Origin: Lunularia cruciata
Taxonomy: Eukaryota > Streptophyta > Marchantiopsida > Lunulariales > Lunulariaceae
DNA length: 64,000 nucleotides
Direction of reading: 5' to 3'
NCBI GenBank assembly: GCA_948567375.1
Contig: OX419759.1
Location: 21,544,744 to 21,608,743, forward strand
The notes under the pieces are model-generated. The model had not been told where the DNA came from and did no database searches. It saw nothing but the letters and a program-made list of their open reading frames with translations. The number at the start of each line of letters is the position of its first letter. Positions within the stretch are counted from its first letter, which is position 1. Both the position numbers and the translations under genes were made by a program. Positions 46,380 to 61,019 of the stretch are shown here, piece after piece.

Positions 46380-49010
46380 ACACTTTATGAGTTCTGGATA
46401 ACCCGTTCTGGGAACAGCTTCTGTTCTCGTATACCAATATATACCGTTCCCAGAACGGCATCTGTTCTTGTATACCTATATATACTGCATCTCAAATATG
46501 CGTGTTGCTATCTAATGGTTTCCAAGTGACAGTTATTTCGCTTTCATTCGATGATGTTTCTCCTATATATATATGCTGGCACTCATGAGTTTTCGAGCAG
46601 AAACTCGGGACGAGGAGTACTGACAATTGTTCAGCTACTTCGGCACTGATGAAGTCGTTGGTGTTATCATGGAGGTTTACTATGGCCGCCTTCTGCTTCC
46701 TTCAGTTGTATAGCGTATCCGGACTCCAGTGTCCATAGCGCTGGGAGTGATATACTTTATCCTGTCCTCTTACGCTCCGCTATAGTTACACTCTTACATT
46801 TCTACCCGTTTCTGCAGCCATATCCTTCGCGAAATGCCTGCCACATCCACACATTCCTGTACTATTTCACTCCCTAGTCTTTTCCCTTCGCTCTCTGACT
46901 GCTTCCTGCCTCGCTCTCTACTGTTTCCTGTGTTCCTCCCCCACTCCATCCCACGTTCTTCATCTTCATCTGCGCACTGTATCCTGGTGGGCTCTTATAG
47001 CAAGTTCCTATTCCTCTCACTTCATCCACGCACTGCATCCTGGCGGGCTCTTACAGCACATAGCACATTTCCTATGCCTCTCACTTTTGGTTGCATTGCT
47101 GCTCTCTGACTTCAGTATTTTTTACTGGTGAACTCTTACATCAAGCTTTCTAACCCACGCTCACGTTGGCCTTGCTGCTCTCGATTTCAAGTTCGTTATT
47201 GTCCATTAGCAGTACGGTATTCTCAATTTCTTGCACTTATTCCTTTGCTACAGGTTACTTTTTTGCACTTATACTTTTGCTGCAGGTTATTTTTGATGCA
47301 TTTTACACTAAAGCTTTCATACTACACTAGCACTGTAATTCAAGTACATGTTGTTTATCGAATATGTGCACTTGTGCACTTCATGAGTTCTGGATAACCT
47401 GTTCCCAGAATGGCTTCTGCTCTCATTTACCAATATATATGCTGGTGTTTCAATATGTTTATTTCGATTATGCCATTGCTGCAAGTTACCTTCGATGCAT
47501 TCTAACTGAGTGATTTCATACTACTCTAGCCTTGCGTGTAGCTTACCTTCCATGCATTCTACCCTCGGTATTTAATACTCCTAGCGTTGCGTATCATGTA
47601 CATATTGTTTATCAATCATTTGCACTTCATGAGTTCTGGATAACCTGTTCCCAGAACGGTTTCTGTTCTCGTATACCTATATATACTGTATATGTGTGTA
47701 TATGTTTGGCTTCTCTGGACTCAGGCGTCCATAGCGCTTGCTGTGATATATAGATATCCAAGTCCTCAGATGCTCTGCTCGTCTTCCCTCGTTCTCTGAG
47801 CGATTTATACTTCCAGTGCTCTGTCTCATCCACCTTATCCGATTTTCGTTTCCTGACTCAGCTCTTCCTTGACCCGCGATATTTACCGACTATTACTTGT
47901 CTCTTGCCACCAGTTTATCTCCATCCTTTTCAGCTGTCTGTTTCTTCCTGTTATATTTATTTCTCTACTTATGTGGGAGGACGGTCTCCGTTCTTTGCAG
48001 GCTGCATCTCAAATATGCGAGTTGCTATCTAATGGTTTCCACGCGACAGTTATTTCGCCTTTCATTCGATGATGTTTCTCATATAGATATGCAGGTGTTT
48101 CAATATGTTTATTTCGCTTATGCCATTGCTGCAGGTTACCTTCGATGCATTCTAACCTAGGGATCATACTACTCTAGCCTTGCGTGTAGCTTACCTTCCG
48201 TGCATTCTACCCTCGGGGTTTAGTACTCCTAGTGTTGCGTATCATGTACATATTGGTTATCGCTCGTTTGCACTTCATGAGTTCTGGATAACCCGTTCCC
48301 AGAATGGCTTCCGTTCTCGTATTCCTATATATACTGTATACTTCACCTTCACCTTAATTCACTTCACCTCTACTTTTCCCGTTGACTCGTCCCCTTCCCC
48401 TGCAGCGCTGAAATTTTCTTGCTCCACTCTCGTATCACTAACAAACCTCTGCTTGACTCTTTCTCATTGTTGTTTCCCGAACTTTCTCTCTACTAATGAA
48501 TGTTTGTGATTTCAGGGATCCATCAGGTATGTCTCGGATTTCTTCCTACATCTTACTCATGTGGATTCTTTTCTTTCTGGACTGATCCTCATTATGCGGC
48601 TAAGACTCCAGTGCTTCTGTATGTACCTGCACTTTTGCTTGCCCTTGCTTTCCACACTTCCTCTTCTGTTCTTTTGACATTCCCACTCCTTTTGAGCAGC
48701 ACTTTAGGGGAGCAACCGAGTTTGCCTTGGCACTCATGAGCAGAGTTTTAGAGCAGAAACTCGGTATCAGGGGTACTGGCAATTGCTCAGCTACTTGGGC
48801 ACTGCTGAAGTCGCAGGTGTTTTAGTGAAGGTTTACTATGGCCGCCTTCTGCTTTTCTTTATTGTTTAGTGTCTCAGGACTCAAGCGTCCATAGCCCTTG
48901 TTGCGAAATACTTTATATCCTGTCCCTTTTCGCTTTGCTCTCGTCACCCTGTTACATTTCAACAGGTTTCTGCAGCCACACCCTCCGATAGCTCTTGATA
49001 GCTCTCGCAT
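46380..49010. repeat. Cluster of long, dispersed direct repeats
   Basis: Three repeat types recur in the same orientation. A block with 'gagttctggataac' then 'gttcccagaa' and a 'tatatatact' tail occurs near 46388, 47384, 47628 and 48278. A roughly 170-bp block with 'ctagccttgcgtgtagcttacctt' parts occurs at about 47520-47690 and 48170-48340. A block of about 250 bp with 'gagcagaaactcgg' then 'ggtttactatggccgcctt' occurs at about 46590-46850 and 48735-49000. No coding potential is shared by the copies. Confidence 0.7.
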
Positions 49011-52000
49011 TGTTCCACTCCTCCATTCCCCAGCTAATTCCCTCCCTATTATTTTTCCCTTTGCCTGATTCATGGGACCTTTGGTGTATACAGTGTTCCT
49101 ACTGGACTCCAGTTCAGGCCCTCATCTGCAGGCGAAGGGTGTCTGAGCTTCCAGGATGGATACCATTTAAATCTATCTAGACAATCAGCTCAAACGCGGA
49201 GTATCATCTGTATCGAGTTTTAGCGATTGCGATTGAGTGAAGTGATGTTCCTCAAGAATCAGGGGGCTCGAAGCAAGAACCACCTCCGTGTTCCGTTCGA
49301 GGACGTGTTCTGCTATCCAGTACTCTTGAGTTGGAAGCTCATAGATACTCGTGCCATCATCGATGATACGAGAAAAGCTTTGCAGAGGTGCCTAGGCACT
49401 CATCATGTAGTCGTCGTGGTAATTTGGAGAATGGTTAGACGAAATGCGTTGTCGAGATGCCTCTGTATCGATCAAACCCACTATTTTTAGATCCCTTCAT
49501 TGATATCAAAATTTACGTTTGCTGTACAAACCTACAGAGTCACATTTATTTGTGTATGATCGATATCTTGTAGCACAAAAAAGGAGTGAATTTCAATTTG
49601 AAACATCGACACACACTATTTATTCCATTTTTGCACTCCTTGCCTTCCCATCCCTGGTGCGGGAGGTTCGTGATGCATGAACAAATAGAAAATTTCACTC
49701 GTCTTCCTGTTTGATCATTGTGCACACATATCTCAATCACTAAATTTCATTGTGAAATTGCACATCTCTTATTTTCCTATCAATTTAAGAGATGTTGTAT
49801 AACGGGACTCGCTTAACTCAATAGGAAATGGTACTATGCAAAGCAATATAAGAATTTCAACGGAAGAAGCAGTTAAGAATAAAGAGTGGACTGAGGATTG
49901 GAGCAGAGAGAGATAAAAATACTAGGGTTCACTTAGTGTGGTGGTTTGAGTTTATCAATCATAGATTTCTACAAGAGAGTTTACATCTCTTGTAGCACAA
50001 AATTTGTTGATAATATTTTAGTGATTTTAATCTTATTTTTTCCAGAAAACTCACCCAAATGGACTTTGCTTCCTTTCATGCATTATTGAATCCTATAAAA
50101 GAACATCCAACGTTTAGAAAAACCTCAAAAAATTCCTCTTTGGATCCAACTTGCAATACCTCTTGATAAATTTTATATCATGGAAATAGAAAGCGTACAG
50201 CATGATGGTTGAATATTTAGTAAATTAATACAAGATTCACCATGTAGTTTATACATAGAGTCATAATTGCAATTTTATCCACTCTCAAAAGGGAAGTAGA
50301 ATGACAAAATAGAGAGGAGAAAGCAACGATTTCTTTTGTCTTCATTGAAAAAGGATTTCTGAGGAGCTTACAATTAGAACCTTTGTCTCTTTCTAGCATA
50401 AAGACCACCAATTGATAAAGAAATTTGTTTTAGCAAGAAGTGTTACTATTCAATAAATTGTCAAGGATAAGAAGTGGAGGATAATTCATTTGGTTTGAGG
50501 ATCGGATTTAAGAACTTCTTTAAATATTTGTATGTAAATTTTAGGAGTTTAGTTTGTTAAAGAGAGTTATGCTTAGAAGTAAGAATGCCGACTCGGTATG
50601 ACATGTTCGAAGAAATCTTCAATTTCACCGAAGTTGAATTGCAAAGGAACATGCCCCTGTTTTTGACATCAATGAGTATCTGATGGGGACTTTGGATATA
50701 TTGCAATATACATGTGGTGCATTCCTTCAAAAAAGCACGCACTCAAGATAAACATGACTTCAACAAATAGATTGCTTGAGCTCATGTACTCAACAAACAT
50801 TATATAAGAATTTCTAGGTGATACTCATTAAGGAGGTAAGAGTGCAATTAAAATTGTAGAGTAATTCTTATCTTGTAAAATGGATTACCTTGTGCATCAT
50901 TTTGCATAACTTTTTAATTAACAGATCTCATATTTGGTTAGACGCTAGAGGATAAGGATTTATAGATGATTTGGAGTGTTAGGCTCTTACCAAAATAAAG
51001 AAGAAACTAGATTGAAGATGATGCAAAATTGTTCGTACACTCAAAATGAACTTGGGTGATTTCTCTCTCCAAGATGAATAAAAACCATTTTCCTAATAGA
51101 GCATGCCCTTGGATGCGGTAGGTGTCAATATTTAATTGCTCATATGTACTTGGGTATGTTCGTGTATCTTTGAGATTGTTTGGGTGCTTCAGGGTATTTG
51201 GAGTGCAATGGGTCAAATAGGTGCGTTCTGATACTCTCAAGGGTTATCTAAGGTACTATGAAGTATTCTCTAAGTTATAGATCCACCCTTGTAGAAGCAA
51301 TATATATGGACTTATAGTCCAATTTAGATTTATTTCTTATTTCTATGCCTTGATGCAGTACTAGAGTGCCTTAGCTATAGAAATGACAAAGCACTATAAA
51401 CTACTTTGACATATGGATTACTATCACTCTTTACTTGTTCTTCATTTATGGATTATATATATACTCATTCTTTATCCATTTTTTCTTATATATATATATA
51501 TATATATTATTTGCCTTTCCATATATTGCTTGCTAGTTATCTTTTTCTTTTTTGTCTAAATTGTAATTTTTGAAAATGGATATTATAAATTGTTGTGTTG
51601 AAGGTGTGTAAACCCACTGCACACCACCTCATAGCAATCCATACCAATGTACATTATCTTTTTTAAGCACAGACCTAACATAATAGATGTACCTCAATGA
51701 GCACATCATTTTCCAATTTCATACTTGACATTGACACATGCAATCCAATGTACTCCAAATAGTGACTATTTTCCCAAAGGAAACCTATGTATACTAGCAT
51801 ATATAAAGAAAACACCAATATAAACCAATGTAAAATTTGCTATTGTTGAAATTTTTTAAATCAAAATAAGTGAGAGCAAAAAGAGAACACAAAAAGTAAA
51901 ATAAAACTGAATAAATCCATGTATTCCAATTTATATACACTACAAAGATAATCCTTGTTATCATTTGCAATTGAAGTCCTTGTTATTATTTTCAATTGAA

Positions 52001-54759
52001 GTACAAGAGTTGTAGTCTAGTATTGGAAATTTAACATCACTATTATAACTATCATATGGATGTGTATTTTAAACAATAGAGGATTGTAATTATGCTCTTT
52101 CATCTCCTTAGCATATTTAAAATTATTGCTAATTCTAGGATCATACAAAGGAAGCGCTTTGATTTTTCCTTCTATTCTTTGAATTTGAGTTTCTTTACTT
52201 TAGATCCGTTATCTTTGAAGCAACATCTTCTTGGCCTCTACTTTCACTCAAATCTTAGATAATTTTTTGAGCTTCAATTTATGTTCATGTACATCTCTCT
52301 CTGGCTTCCATGGACTCACTCTTCAATTTTCAATGTCTAGGAAGGTTTTGCAGGATTTTGAATAGATGCCATTTTGGATTACACTTTACAAAACTTCCTT
52401 TTTTGTGATTATCCATTTGCTTCTTCTTCTTTGTCTCTTCTAATGAAGATTTCACAAAGGAATGTACTTGCTATCACCACTAGCTTTCACACTTGGAATA
52501 CTCATCTTGCAATTTAAAATGTAATTTTGCATGCAATTTACTCTATTCTTCTAGCAATTACATACAAAAAGATGGTTCAGAGATTTAAAGAATAGAAGGA
52601 AAAATCAAAGTGCTTCCAATCTATAACTCTAGAATTAATAAGATAGTAAAATTTAGATGTATTTGTCCTTCCCCTTTGTAGCAAATTTATAGGACTTCAT
52701 ATATCTTGTGCAATTTTTGTCCAATGTCCACGTACAACAACCAGAAAAATCAATTTGCAATGGGAGTGGACCATGAAATTGAAAAAGAATTGAGAGGAGA
52801 GCAAGTTTAACCCAATTTAGTAATAGGTTCTGCACTTTGAAACGGGAATAGATTCAAAATTTGAAAAACCGACATATATTCTAATAATTATGTCCCTTTG
52901 CACAACATTGATTAGTAAGAATCAAATCAGGACCTCACCTAATCCACCCTTATACTAAAACTGAAGTAGCACATAAAAGTTTCCTTCACCTATAAAAATC
53001 CTAGGTGCAAAATTTAAATTGTTGTTTTTTCCGCTTTATAAGCACCCGTAAAAAGATTTACAAACCTCACCCCTCTACCCATAGCATCCCGCAGAATGAT
53101 AATTAAAACCCTCTAACGTGACGAGATGTTGGTCTGATCCGAACTGTTAGTACTCTCCAATTTCTGTTTCAATGCAAATACACATAGTTCACATAACGCT
53201 GGACTTGTTATTTTGATCAGGAGCTTGGGACAATTCAGATCTCCGGTCTACAACAAGGAGTTTTCGTTTTGCATATTGGTAAACCAAAGTCTATATCCAA
53301 CCTGAGACTTGAGGCCAAAAGATGTAACAAATACTGGAGCACGAGAGCTAAAAAGCCGTAAGCGACCACAGCACGGAAGAACTCTGAGAATGCCACAAGA
53401 TCTGCTTGAGTGAATTTCACCGACTCCTACTTGCATTGAGACAACTATAACATGACCTTTTCAGTTTAAGCTGAATGTCTTTGAGCTCTGAAACCAACCA
53501 AATGAAGACGGTGAAGGTTCGCCTGCCCTTGGGATTGTTAGCGCCAGCGGAGGATCTGGGCACATTCGTCCCCTCGTACCTGGGAACAAACATGGCATGA
53601 GTAGGACGGTTGCATTCCATGTGCAATGGAGAGCTTCTTATCGTGGCACATCTGGTGATAGTGGGCTTGTTGAGCGGACAAGAATAAGCATCAACTCCGA
53701 GTTTTGCTTGCGCCGGTTCCATGCTTGCTTGTTGTTTAATAATATACGATCGTGGCCTGAGCAGTTCTCAAACTGTCAAGGGCATGTTGCCACAAAGATG
53801 AAGACTGGGGATCACCAGTTGCACCGTGCAACTTGTTCTTGGACACAGACCGTTACCAAAAGTGAAATGTGGGTTTCATGAGCTGATGCTATATTATAAC
53901 ATATCGGCAGCGATGGAAAGAATTTGTCGTCCACAAGAAATATATAAAAAGTCCTTTCCAAGAGAACCATACTATACTTATCGATTCCTGTTCGAAAGGG
54001 CAGCTTGTCGCTTAAACTTTTCATGTTGTCAGATTTCAAACACTAAGGGAATCCTTTCTCTACAAGAGAATCCGTTCGGGAGAATGGGACTGTAGCTTGG
54101 ATGAGGACAATCAATAATCAAGTAAAGAGCAATCACTTTGAAAAGAAGAAATGAATAATCCATGTTGTAATTACCGTTATTACGGGGTTAGTAGTGTAGA
54201 TGGTACCAAAAAAGAGTTCACCTATTCTTTGCTATAAGTTAATAAATTATTTATATTATTTTCTAATTATAATATTTGGGTGTCTCATAAATACAACACC
54301 AAAGAAACCAACAGTAGACTTGGAAGACTAGCCAGAGAAAGAAAGGAAACTCAAGATGATAAGAATGGAAGGATATAGACTGTCCTTGATGCTATAAGAA
54401 GTCCACATATAGCAACCAAATAAAAGTATTTGGCCCTTGTATGCTTGATGTTTATCACACTTCATCACAACCCAAGAATCAATCATTAGGTTGTAATTTA
54501 GTAATTAGATTTGAGAAATTTTGGAATATTTTGAAAATCATAAGACCTTGATTTTGAAACTAGAGTTGAATTTTTGTATTTAATTATTTTATTTTTAGGG
54601 ATTCTATCCAAATGTGGTATATTTTAACTTTCAAATAGACTTCTTTAAGTATTGAAGCAAAAAAATTCCACCTATATGTAGCTAATATTATGAAATAAAT
54701 CCAAGATAAAGTTGCCAATGTGATCAATAACTTCTACATCTGATTTATAAAAAAAATTT
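49011..54759. other. Intergenic, AT-rich, nothing recognised
   Basis: Only short frames. A (TA)n run lies near 51490. Frames around 53235-54100 are moderately long but show no domain or homology that I recognise. Confidence 0.4.
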
Positions 54760-55330
54760 CTCATGTGATTTTTGAAACACTATGCTCTACCTTTTACCAT
54801 TGATGGCTTACCCTTCTTTGTTATGATAATTATGTTTTCTATACAAAAAATATTTTGAAATAATCAAGCCAAAGATTTTTATATGCCCTTAAAAAAGTGT
54901 GTAGGAATCAAAATTTAGGCAGTGTTAAACAAAAGTTACAAAAGTTTAGACATTAACGTCTGAAAATTAGTATATTATTTGGATTCAGATTGTATCTCAA
55001 GTTTCACTTAGCTCTCTTCTTGAAAAAAATTACTTATAAGGATTTGCTCATGTGATTTTTGAAACACTATGCTCTACTTTTTACCATTGATGGCTTACCC
55101 TTCTTTGTTATGATAATTATGTTTTCTATACAAACGATATTTTGAAATAATCAAGCCAAAGATTTTTATATGCCCTTAAAAAAGTATGTAGGAATCAAAA
55201 TTTAGGCAGTGTTAAACAAAAGTTACAAAAGTTTAGACATTAACGTCTGAAAATTAGTATATTATTTGGATTCAGATTGTATTTCAAGTTTCACTAGCTC
55301 TCTTCTTGAAAAAAATTACTTATAAGGATG
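54760..55330. repeat. Recent tandem duplication, 287-bp unit
   Basis: Copy 1 (54760-55046) and copy 2 (55047-55330) differ at only a handful of bases, for example 'caaaaaatat' against 'caaacgatat' and 'cacttagctc' against 'cactagctc'. No coding content. Confidence 0.92.
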
Positions 55331-58300
55331 CCTCTGCCAAACTCGCATGCGATCGAGGTATCTCCCCATAGTCTTTCACTTCTGAATTAATAGTGCCAAA
55401 ATGGCACATTACTTAGGTGCCTTAATCAAGCTACACACTACTCAAAACCTTCTACCACACAACACACAAGTACAACATACAAGTACATGTGCCAAAGGCA
55501 ACAAAGTACATGCCAAGAGTAAAAAGCTTCACTAATCTCTTCATTAGCAATATTAATTTTGTTATTCTAATAAACTATGAATGCAAGAAACTATATACTA
55601 CACCGCCTGGTTCAATGGTCCACGTCTGAACAAGTAATTGGGAAACAAGGTGAGATAAGTGTTTGGAAGCAATGAGCATGCATTGCAAATCTTTGCTTTT
55701 GTTCCTTATGACCCTTGCTTGGAATTGTTTAGTGTGCAATGTCAACTAAATCATCACTAGATTCTACAAGTTAGGTTGATGAAGATGTGGAAACACCTTG
55801 TACCAGATTTAGAGAAGAGCTTTAACTCTTGATGTCTTAGGTGTTCTTGTTCTACTAGATATAACTTAAGAATTTTAGGTGAGTCAAGCAAAAGGTACAA
55901 CAAATCTGATCTGAAAAATCTAACAAAGAACCTAAAGGATGATATTTTGTCTTTATTTACTTTCAGTAGGTCTAATCTTGCAAATAATTGGTAGAATTTT
56001 TTTATTCACTCTCATTTAAGAGAAGCACAATGTAACTCTCATCCTAAAATCTGATTCTCATAAACCCTTCTTAAAAATGAAAATGAAAGTTAATAGAGTC
56101 AATTATATCACTTATATCAAGGTTTAGAAGAATTGTAGAAGAAGCTTCTAGATCAGTTATTGATACAAAAGATGGTAATAAATTTGTACGTGAGGAGCTT
56201 AAAGAGTGAAAATTAAATTTCTTGTAAAGATTTGAGACTAATAAGTTTCCTATTTTATATGTTTGATGTGATGCTTGTACAAACTATATTTGGGAAAAAA
56301 TATTGAACTTTTTGGATCTCCCAGAAGAGACAACACTACCTTTTTAAAACAAGTTATCAAAAACAAGAAAATAATGTTTATTGTTTTTATTTGATTCATG
56401 AAAATTAATATTGGTTTTGTGTGGATTATTGAACTCTTCTTAAAGTTTTTTTATGTGAAGTCATGAAACCTTACTTTCTTGTTTTGATTATCTTATCACC
56501 AAAAGATGGTTGCTACTTTCTTACTTACAAGATGGTTGTTTGTAAATAAATTTGAGATTCCTTTCCTCAAAAGAAGGTGATATTTTTTTTTGATCCATGG
56601 GTTGAGTGCTAAGGTTTAGTGCCATATCACTTTTTATTTACTTTGATTGAATATTTGGATTTTAAATTCACTCAAGATGAAATTAATTGTGTTATTGATA
56701 TATTTCTGACATAGATTGATATCTTATTTGGTAGATTATTTTTCATAAAAATTATTCAAATTTTTTGGAATATTTTTCCTTCATTTACTGTCTAGGATAA
56801 ATTACTTCTAAAAAAATTTAAAAAAATAAATGAATCCACCTTCAACTTCCATACATCACCATAAATACTCCCTAAATGTTAATTTTAGTGTCTTTCCATG
56901 GAAAGTAATATTAAATTACCATCTCTTTTCTTGTTAGTGATCTTATTTGGAAACTATTAATAACACAATGTTTAACATTTTGCAAATGGTTTACTTTCCT
57001 TCTAAGTTCTATTCATTTTCTAAGCAAGATTATAAATTAGTAGGACTTTGAAGAGCTTTATTATTTAGAGTGATTAGAACATCTACCTTTTGCGTTTAGA
57101 TTAGAATCCATTCTCTCAATAAAACAAGATTTATCAGTTTAGTTGTCTGAGAAGGAGTGGACTAAGAAGATAATACCAGACTCAAGTCTTAAGAAAGCTT
57201 TGTGAAGATAATCTCTTCCAATACTTGACTTTTCCAAAGTATTTGTTCATCTACAAATCTTTTGTGCTAGATTTTTACTTAAATGTCTTATGTACACTTC
57301 ACCTTCATGTAAAATGAATATATTTGGGTTAAATAATAATTTTTAAACTATGTTAATGCTTGCTTTGAAACTTGATATTTCAAGCACCTTCATTCTTGAA
57401 TCTTGCTTCAAAGGTATTATTTTGATACTTACTTTATTTCCACTACTTTTTACTTTCTTTACTTGGTGTAGAGTATTATATTAACCTTATTTTCATATTT
57501 AAACTTAAATTATTATATAATATTGGTTTTAATTACTATTTTTATGTATTTTAATTTTTTAAATCTTAATACCCCTGATGACCATAACTTCAGAATTGTG
57601 CATTTTACTCAATGTATTATTTCATTTGAAAGATAATTAAAGTTTCCTAAGGACCCAATATTTTTTCAAAACTTTGAATTCTATCTAAAACTATAACAAT
57701 AAATAGCGTCTCTCTTCAATCCTTTCATGTTTGCAATGGTCAAGACATTGAATCTTGATATTTGATCTTTTTACTTTTTACTTTTTCCTTGAATTTATTT
57801 CCATTCCAAAAATTTCCTTTAATTTCTTCAAGGACCAAAGATTTTAGAACATTTGTTTCCTTCTCTAAATTTTGCAAATATAAGCATAGAATGACATTGC
57901 CTTACTTTAATCCTCCCTTGTGCGTTGATATAGGATATTAAAGTGAAGTTTATGAAAGTGAAGTTTGGTTTTATTTGACCTTAGTTCTTCTTGTTATTAA
58001 ATAAACTATATAGAATTTATTGAATTGAAAATTTTAGATCCAAATCAAAAAAATCTATGAAATTTAAATATTTAAATAAATATTTTATTAGATATAAAAT
58101 ACAGTATTAAATTATTTATTTATTTAAATAAAAATCCAAAAATAAATTATGATAAAACTAGATATTGAAGAATAAAAATAAAAATTGATTATTTGTACTG
58201 CAAAGCACATTACTAAATTAAATATTTGTTAAAAAATTATTTATTGAGCTATCTTGTTGCAAGCACAAAACCACATGTCATTCCTCGAGTTCCTGAAGAC

Positions 58301-59092
58301 TATTTATTGTCAAAAGGTTCAATGCTTGGTCATGTTTGTCATGTATTTACATAAAATAGTCAATAGTTGCAAAGGAGACAAGTTCTTAAGTCTGTTATAA
58401 CAATCATAAGTTCGTCTTTGATATTGTTGAGCTCTTGAATTTAAAATTGGTCTTGGTTAAGACCATTGTTTGTGAAGCTACATTGTATATTGCTTTAATA
58501 GATTTTATAAATATTGAGATATTAGCATTTGATTTTACCTTGACCAAAGTGTGTATCTTGAGAAAAAGCACAATCACTCAAATTTTCAAAAAATATTCAT
58601 GCATTAGTGCAATTAAGGTAATAGGAGCAATAATAATAATATAAAAGATGTAGAATAGACTACCAAAAGGCCAATCAAATGAGTTATTTGAAGTTGAAGT
58701 ACACTTTCAAAATTTTCTTATATAATCTTTCAAAAGCATTGCTTGACAAGAATGATGTATGGAGTGCATGTCTCAACATGTCATTTCAAACAATACTTTG
58801 ATGTCCTTAAAGATATAAGTGTTTTGAGCAAGTGTAAAATATGCAAGAAAACTAGGGCTAAACTTTTGAAAACAATTTTAGCCATTTGGTTAAAGATAGT
58901 GGAAAATATTATAAATAAAAAATTATCTCAAAATGCATGGTTTCAAAGATGAATGGAGAACACATTCTCATTCTTTTTTTTATATCTTCAAAAGTTTGAT
59001 TAGGATTAGTTGATGTGCCAAGTGCACTCATAACCATTGGTTTCTCCCTACATCTTATCTTAACAATAAAATTAATGATAGTTGTAATACTC
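55331..59092. other. AT-rich intergenic DNA, nothing recognised
   Basis: No frame longer than about 70 codons and no transposon ends or RNA genes recognised. Confidence 0.4.
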
Positions 59093-59194
59093 TAAGGATA
59101 GGAGACCTAAAGAAAAATACACCATGAGAAACACACAATTTCACACTCAAACCTCCGATGCCACAAAGGAGCACCTTCTCTTTATTATATAGAA
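59093..59194 (+). mobile_element. LTR-like repeat fragment
   Basis: Begins TGTAATACTC and follows 17171-17270 with more substitutions. It is cut at 59194 by the LTR of element C. Confidence 0.5.
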
Positions 59195-59602
59195 TGTAAT
59201 AATATGGAGTTTAGCAACGTAGTTAGTAAGGCTATCAAAGTAGAGAATAAGCCAATTAGCCTAGAATATTCCAAAGCATCTAGGAAGCTTCTTGTGAAGC
59301 TTCCCAACTAGTTAACTTGCGTTGCAAGCATGTAGCTTCTAGAAACTTCTAACTAGCTTAGCTTGCACGCCAAGTAGGCGGCTTCTAGAAGGAAGCTTCT
59401 TGAGAAGCTTCCTAGTTAACTTGGCTTGCACTCTAAGAAAGCAGCTCAAGGAAGCTTCTTGAGAAGCTTCTCAAGGGCCTTGTATGCTACCTATAAATAC
59501 CAAAGCCGAAGTCATGCTAGGCATTTGGAGTTTTCCCTCATTCAAGTGTCCCAATGTGAGTTTCCATTCTCGTATTTCTCTCCTCGGTCTTGGTCTTTTA
59601 CA
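59195..59602 (+). mobile_element. Element C 5' LTR
   Basis: 408 bp, TGTAATAATATGG...CTTTTACA, clearly diverged from the LTRs of elements A and D. Keeps the AAGCTT/TCTAGAAG blocks. The primer site follows directly. Confidence 0.88.
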
Positions 59603-59873
59603 TTGGTATCAGAGCAAGAATCGGATGGATGGAATTGATGGACCACCAAATCCACTTCTGCCAAACCATTGGGATTTTTATGTCCATATATTACCCAAAC
59701 ATTGTTTCACACAATTCATCACCTCGCACTTTGGGCAAGATTTTTTACATATGATCTCCGTGTTAGAGCAACTTGTGATACTTCTGGTCGTAACTTATGG
59801 AGAACGGTGGACGTGCTGCATCTATGTGTTAATCAATTAGATAAAGTGGGAGTAGTGGGATAGAGTAGTAGCT

Positions 59874-60789
59874 ATGGCGGCAATACCGGACATCATCCTT
59901 ACAATGCATCAACAAATCGAGCACCTGACTCAATTGCTAGATGAACGAGATCAACAACAATGAGAACATATAGAGAGAGCGCCAATTTGAGATGGAGAAG
60001 ATTGCAATCGATTTCCAAAACCCAAGGTGTTTGAAGGCAAGAATCTTCCGAGCACAATGGAGAATTTTGTGTTTGACTGCAAATGTTACTTTGAAGCCAC
60101 CAATCTTCAAGATGAACGGAAACAGATTCTCTTGGCTTCTAGCCAATTAGATGGTGTGGCAAAACTTTGGTGGTGATTTTGAGTAGAGCGAGCTGAATGA
60201 CAGATTGTTGCACCAATTTTGACATGGGCAAAGTTCAAGGATGTAATATTGGGTCGCTTTCAAACTATAAATGCCACCTGTGTCACATGAGATAAATTGG
60301 TGGAGTTGAAGCAAGTTGGCTTAGTAAGGAGCTACATCACACAATTTCAGAACATCATCATGCAGATTCTAGATATACAAGAAGGTGAAGTTCTAGATCG
60401 ATTTGTGCGGGGATTGAAGTCACGAACCAAATTGGAGGTGACCATGCAAGAACCATAAAACGGATAAGAAGCAATGCAATTGGCTTAGCACTTTGATTCC
60501 TTGGTTGCGACAACTTGGTCTCGCCCTTGACCTACACAAGGCCTACCAGTACACTATGCATAGGTGGAAGAACCAACAACAATGGAGATTGATGCTATCC
60601 AACGGAGACTACTTGGTACAACGGATAGAGAAAGATTGCGACAAAATGGATGTTGTTTTTATTGTTGCCAAGTTGGACATTGCATTGCTGAATGCCCACT
60701 TAGGAATATGCAACCTCGACAAGTTACCCACATGGAGATTGTGGAATAGAATGATTAGGGAAACGAGGAATCCCAATAGGAGATTTTGA
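59874..60789 (+). pseudogene. Element C gag
   Basis: Begins at the ATG of 59874 and parallels element A gag codon by codon. The gag core (FPKPKVFEGKNL) and the CCHC knuckle (CFYCCQVGHCIAEC) are recognisable. It is broken by many TGA and TAG stops, mostly where element A has Arg, Gln or Trp. Confidence 0.8.
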
Positions 60790-61019
60790 GCATCCTACTA
60801 GGAGCTTGATTAGTTCCAATAGGATTGAAGGCTTGACTTATGCAAGTTTGCTTCACTTGCAAGGTACAATATCTAATTGGGTTTATAGGATTTTGGTTGA
60901 TTTTGGAAGTTCAGAGAATTGCATGTTTATGCAAGTAGCAAAGGAATTGGGTATTCCTATCAAGCCAGTGTTTGGAAGTAGTTTGATGATGGCGGATGGT
61001 AGAAAGGGTTTTGCATTCC
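60770..61019 (+). pseudogene. Element C protease, N-terminal part, cut by element D
   Basis: Reads LISSNRIEGLTYASLLHLQ, then VDFGSSENCMFMQVAKELG, matching the element A protease. As in element A, Phe replaces the Ser or Thr of the expected DSG/DTG active site. The frame is cut at the element D LTR edge. Confidence 0.75.

Larger units (their letters stand above)
59195..61019 (+). mobile_element. Element C: decayed chromovirus, 5' half
   Basis: Plus-strand element of the element A family: 5' LTR, primer site TGGTATCAGAGC at 59604-59615, gag, then the start of the protease. It is cut at 61019 by element D. The rest is presumably beyond the window. Confidence 0.85.

Noticed and set aside
55600-55640. 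tRNA-like 'cctggttcaatggtccacg' stretch
   Set aside because: I could not form a cloverleaf with matching acceptor arms or find a proper anticodon arm.
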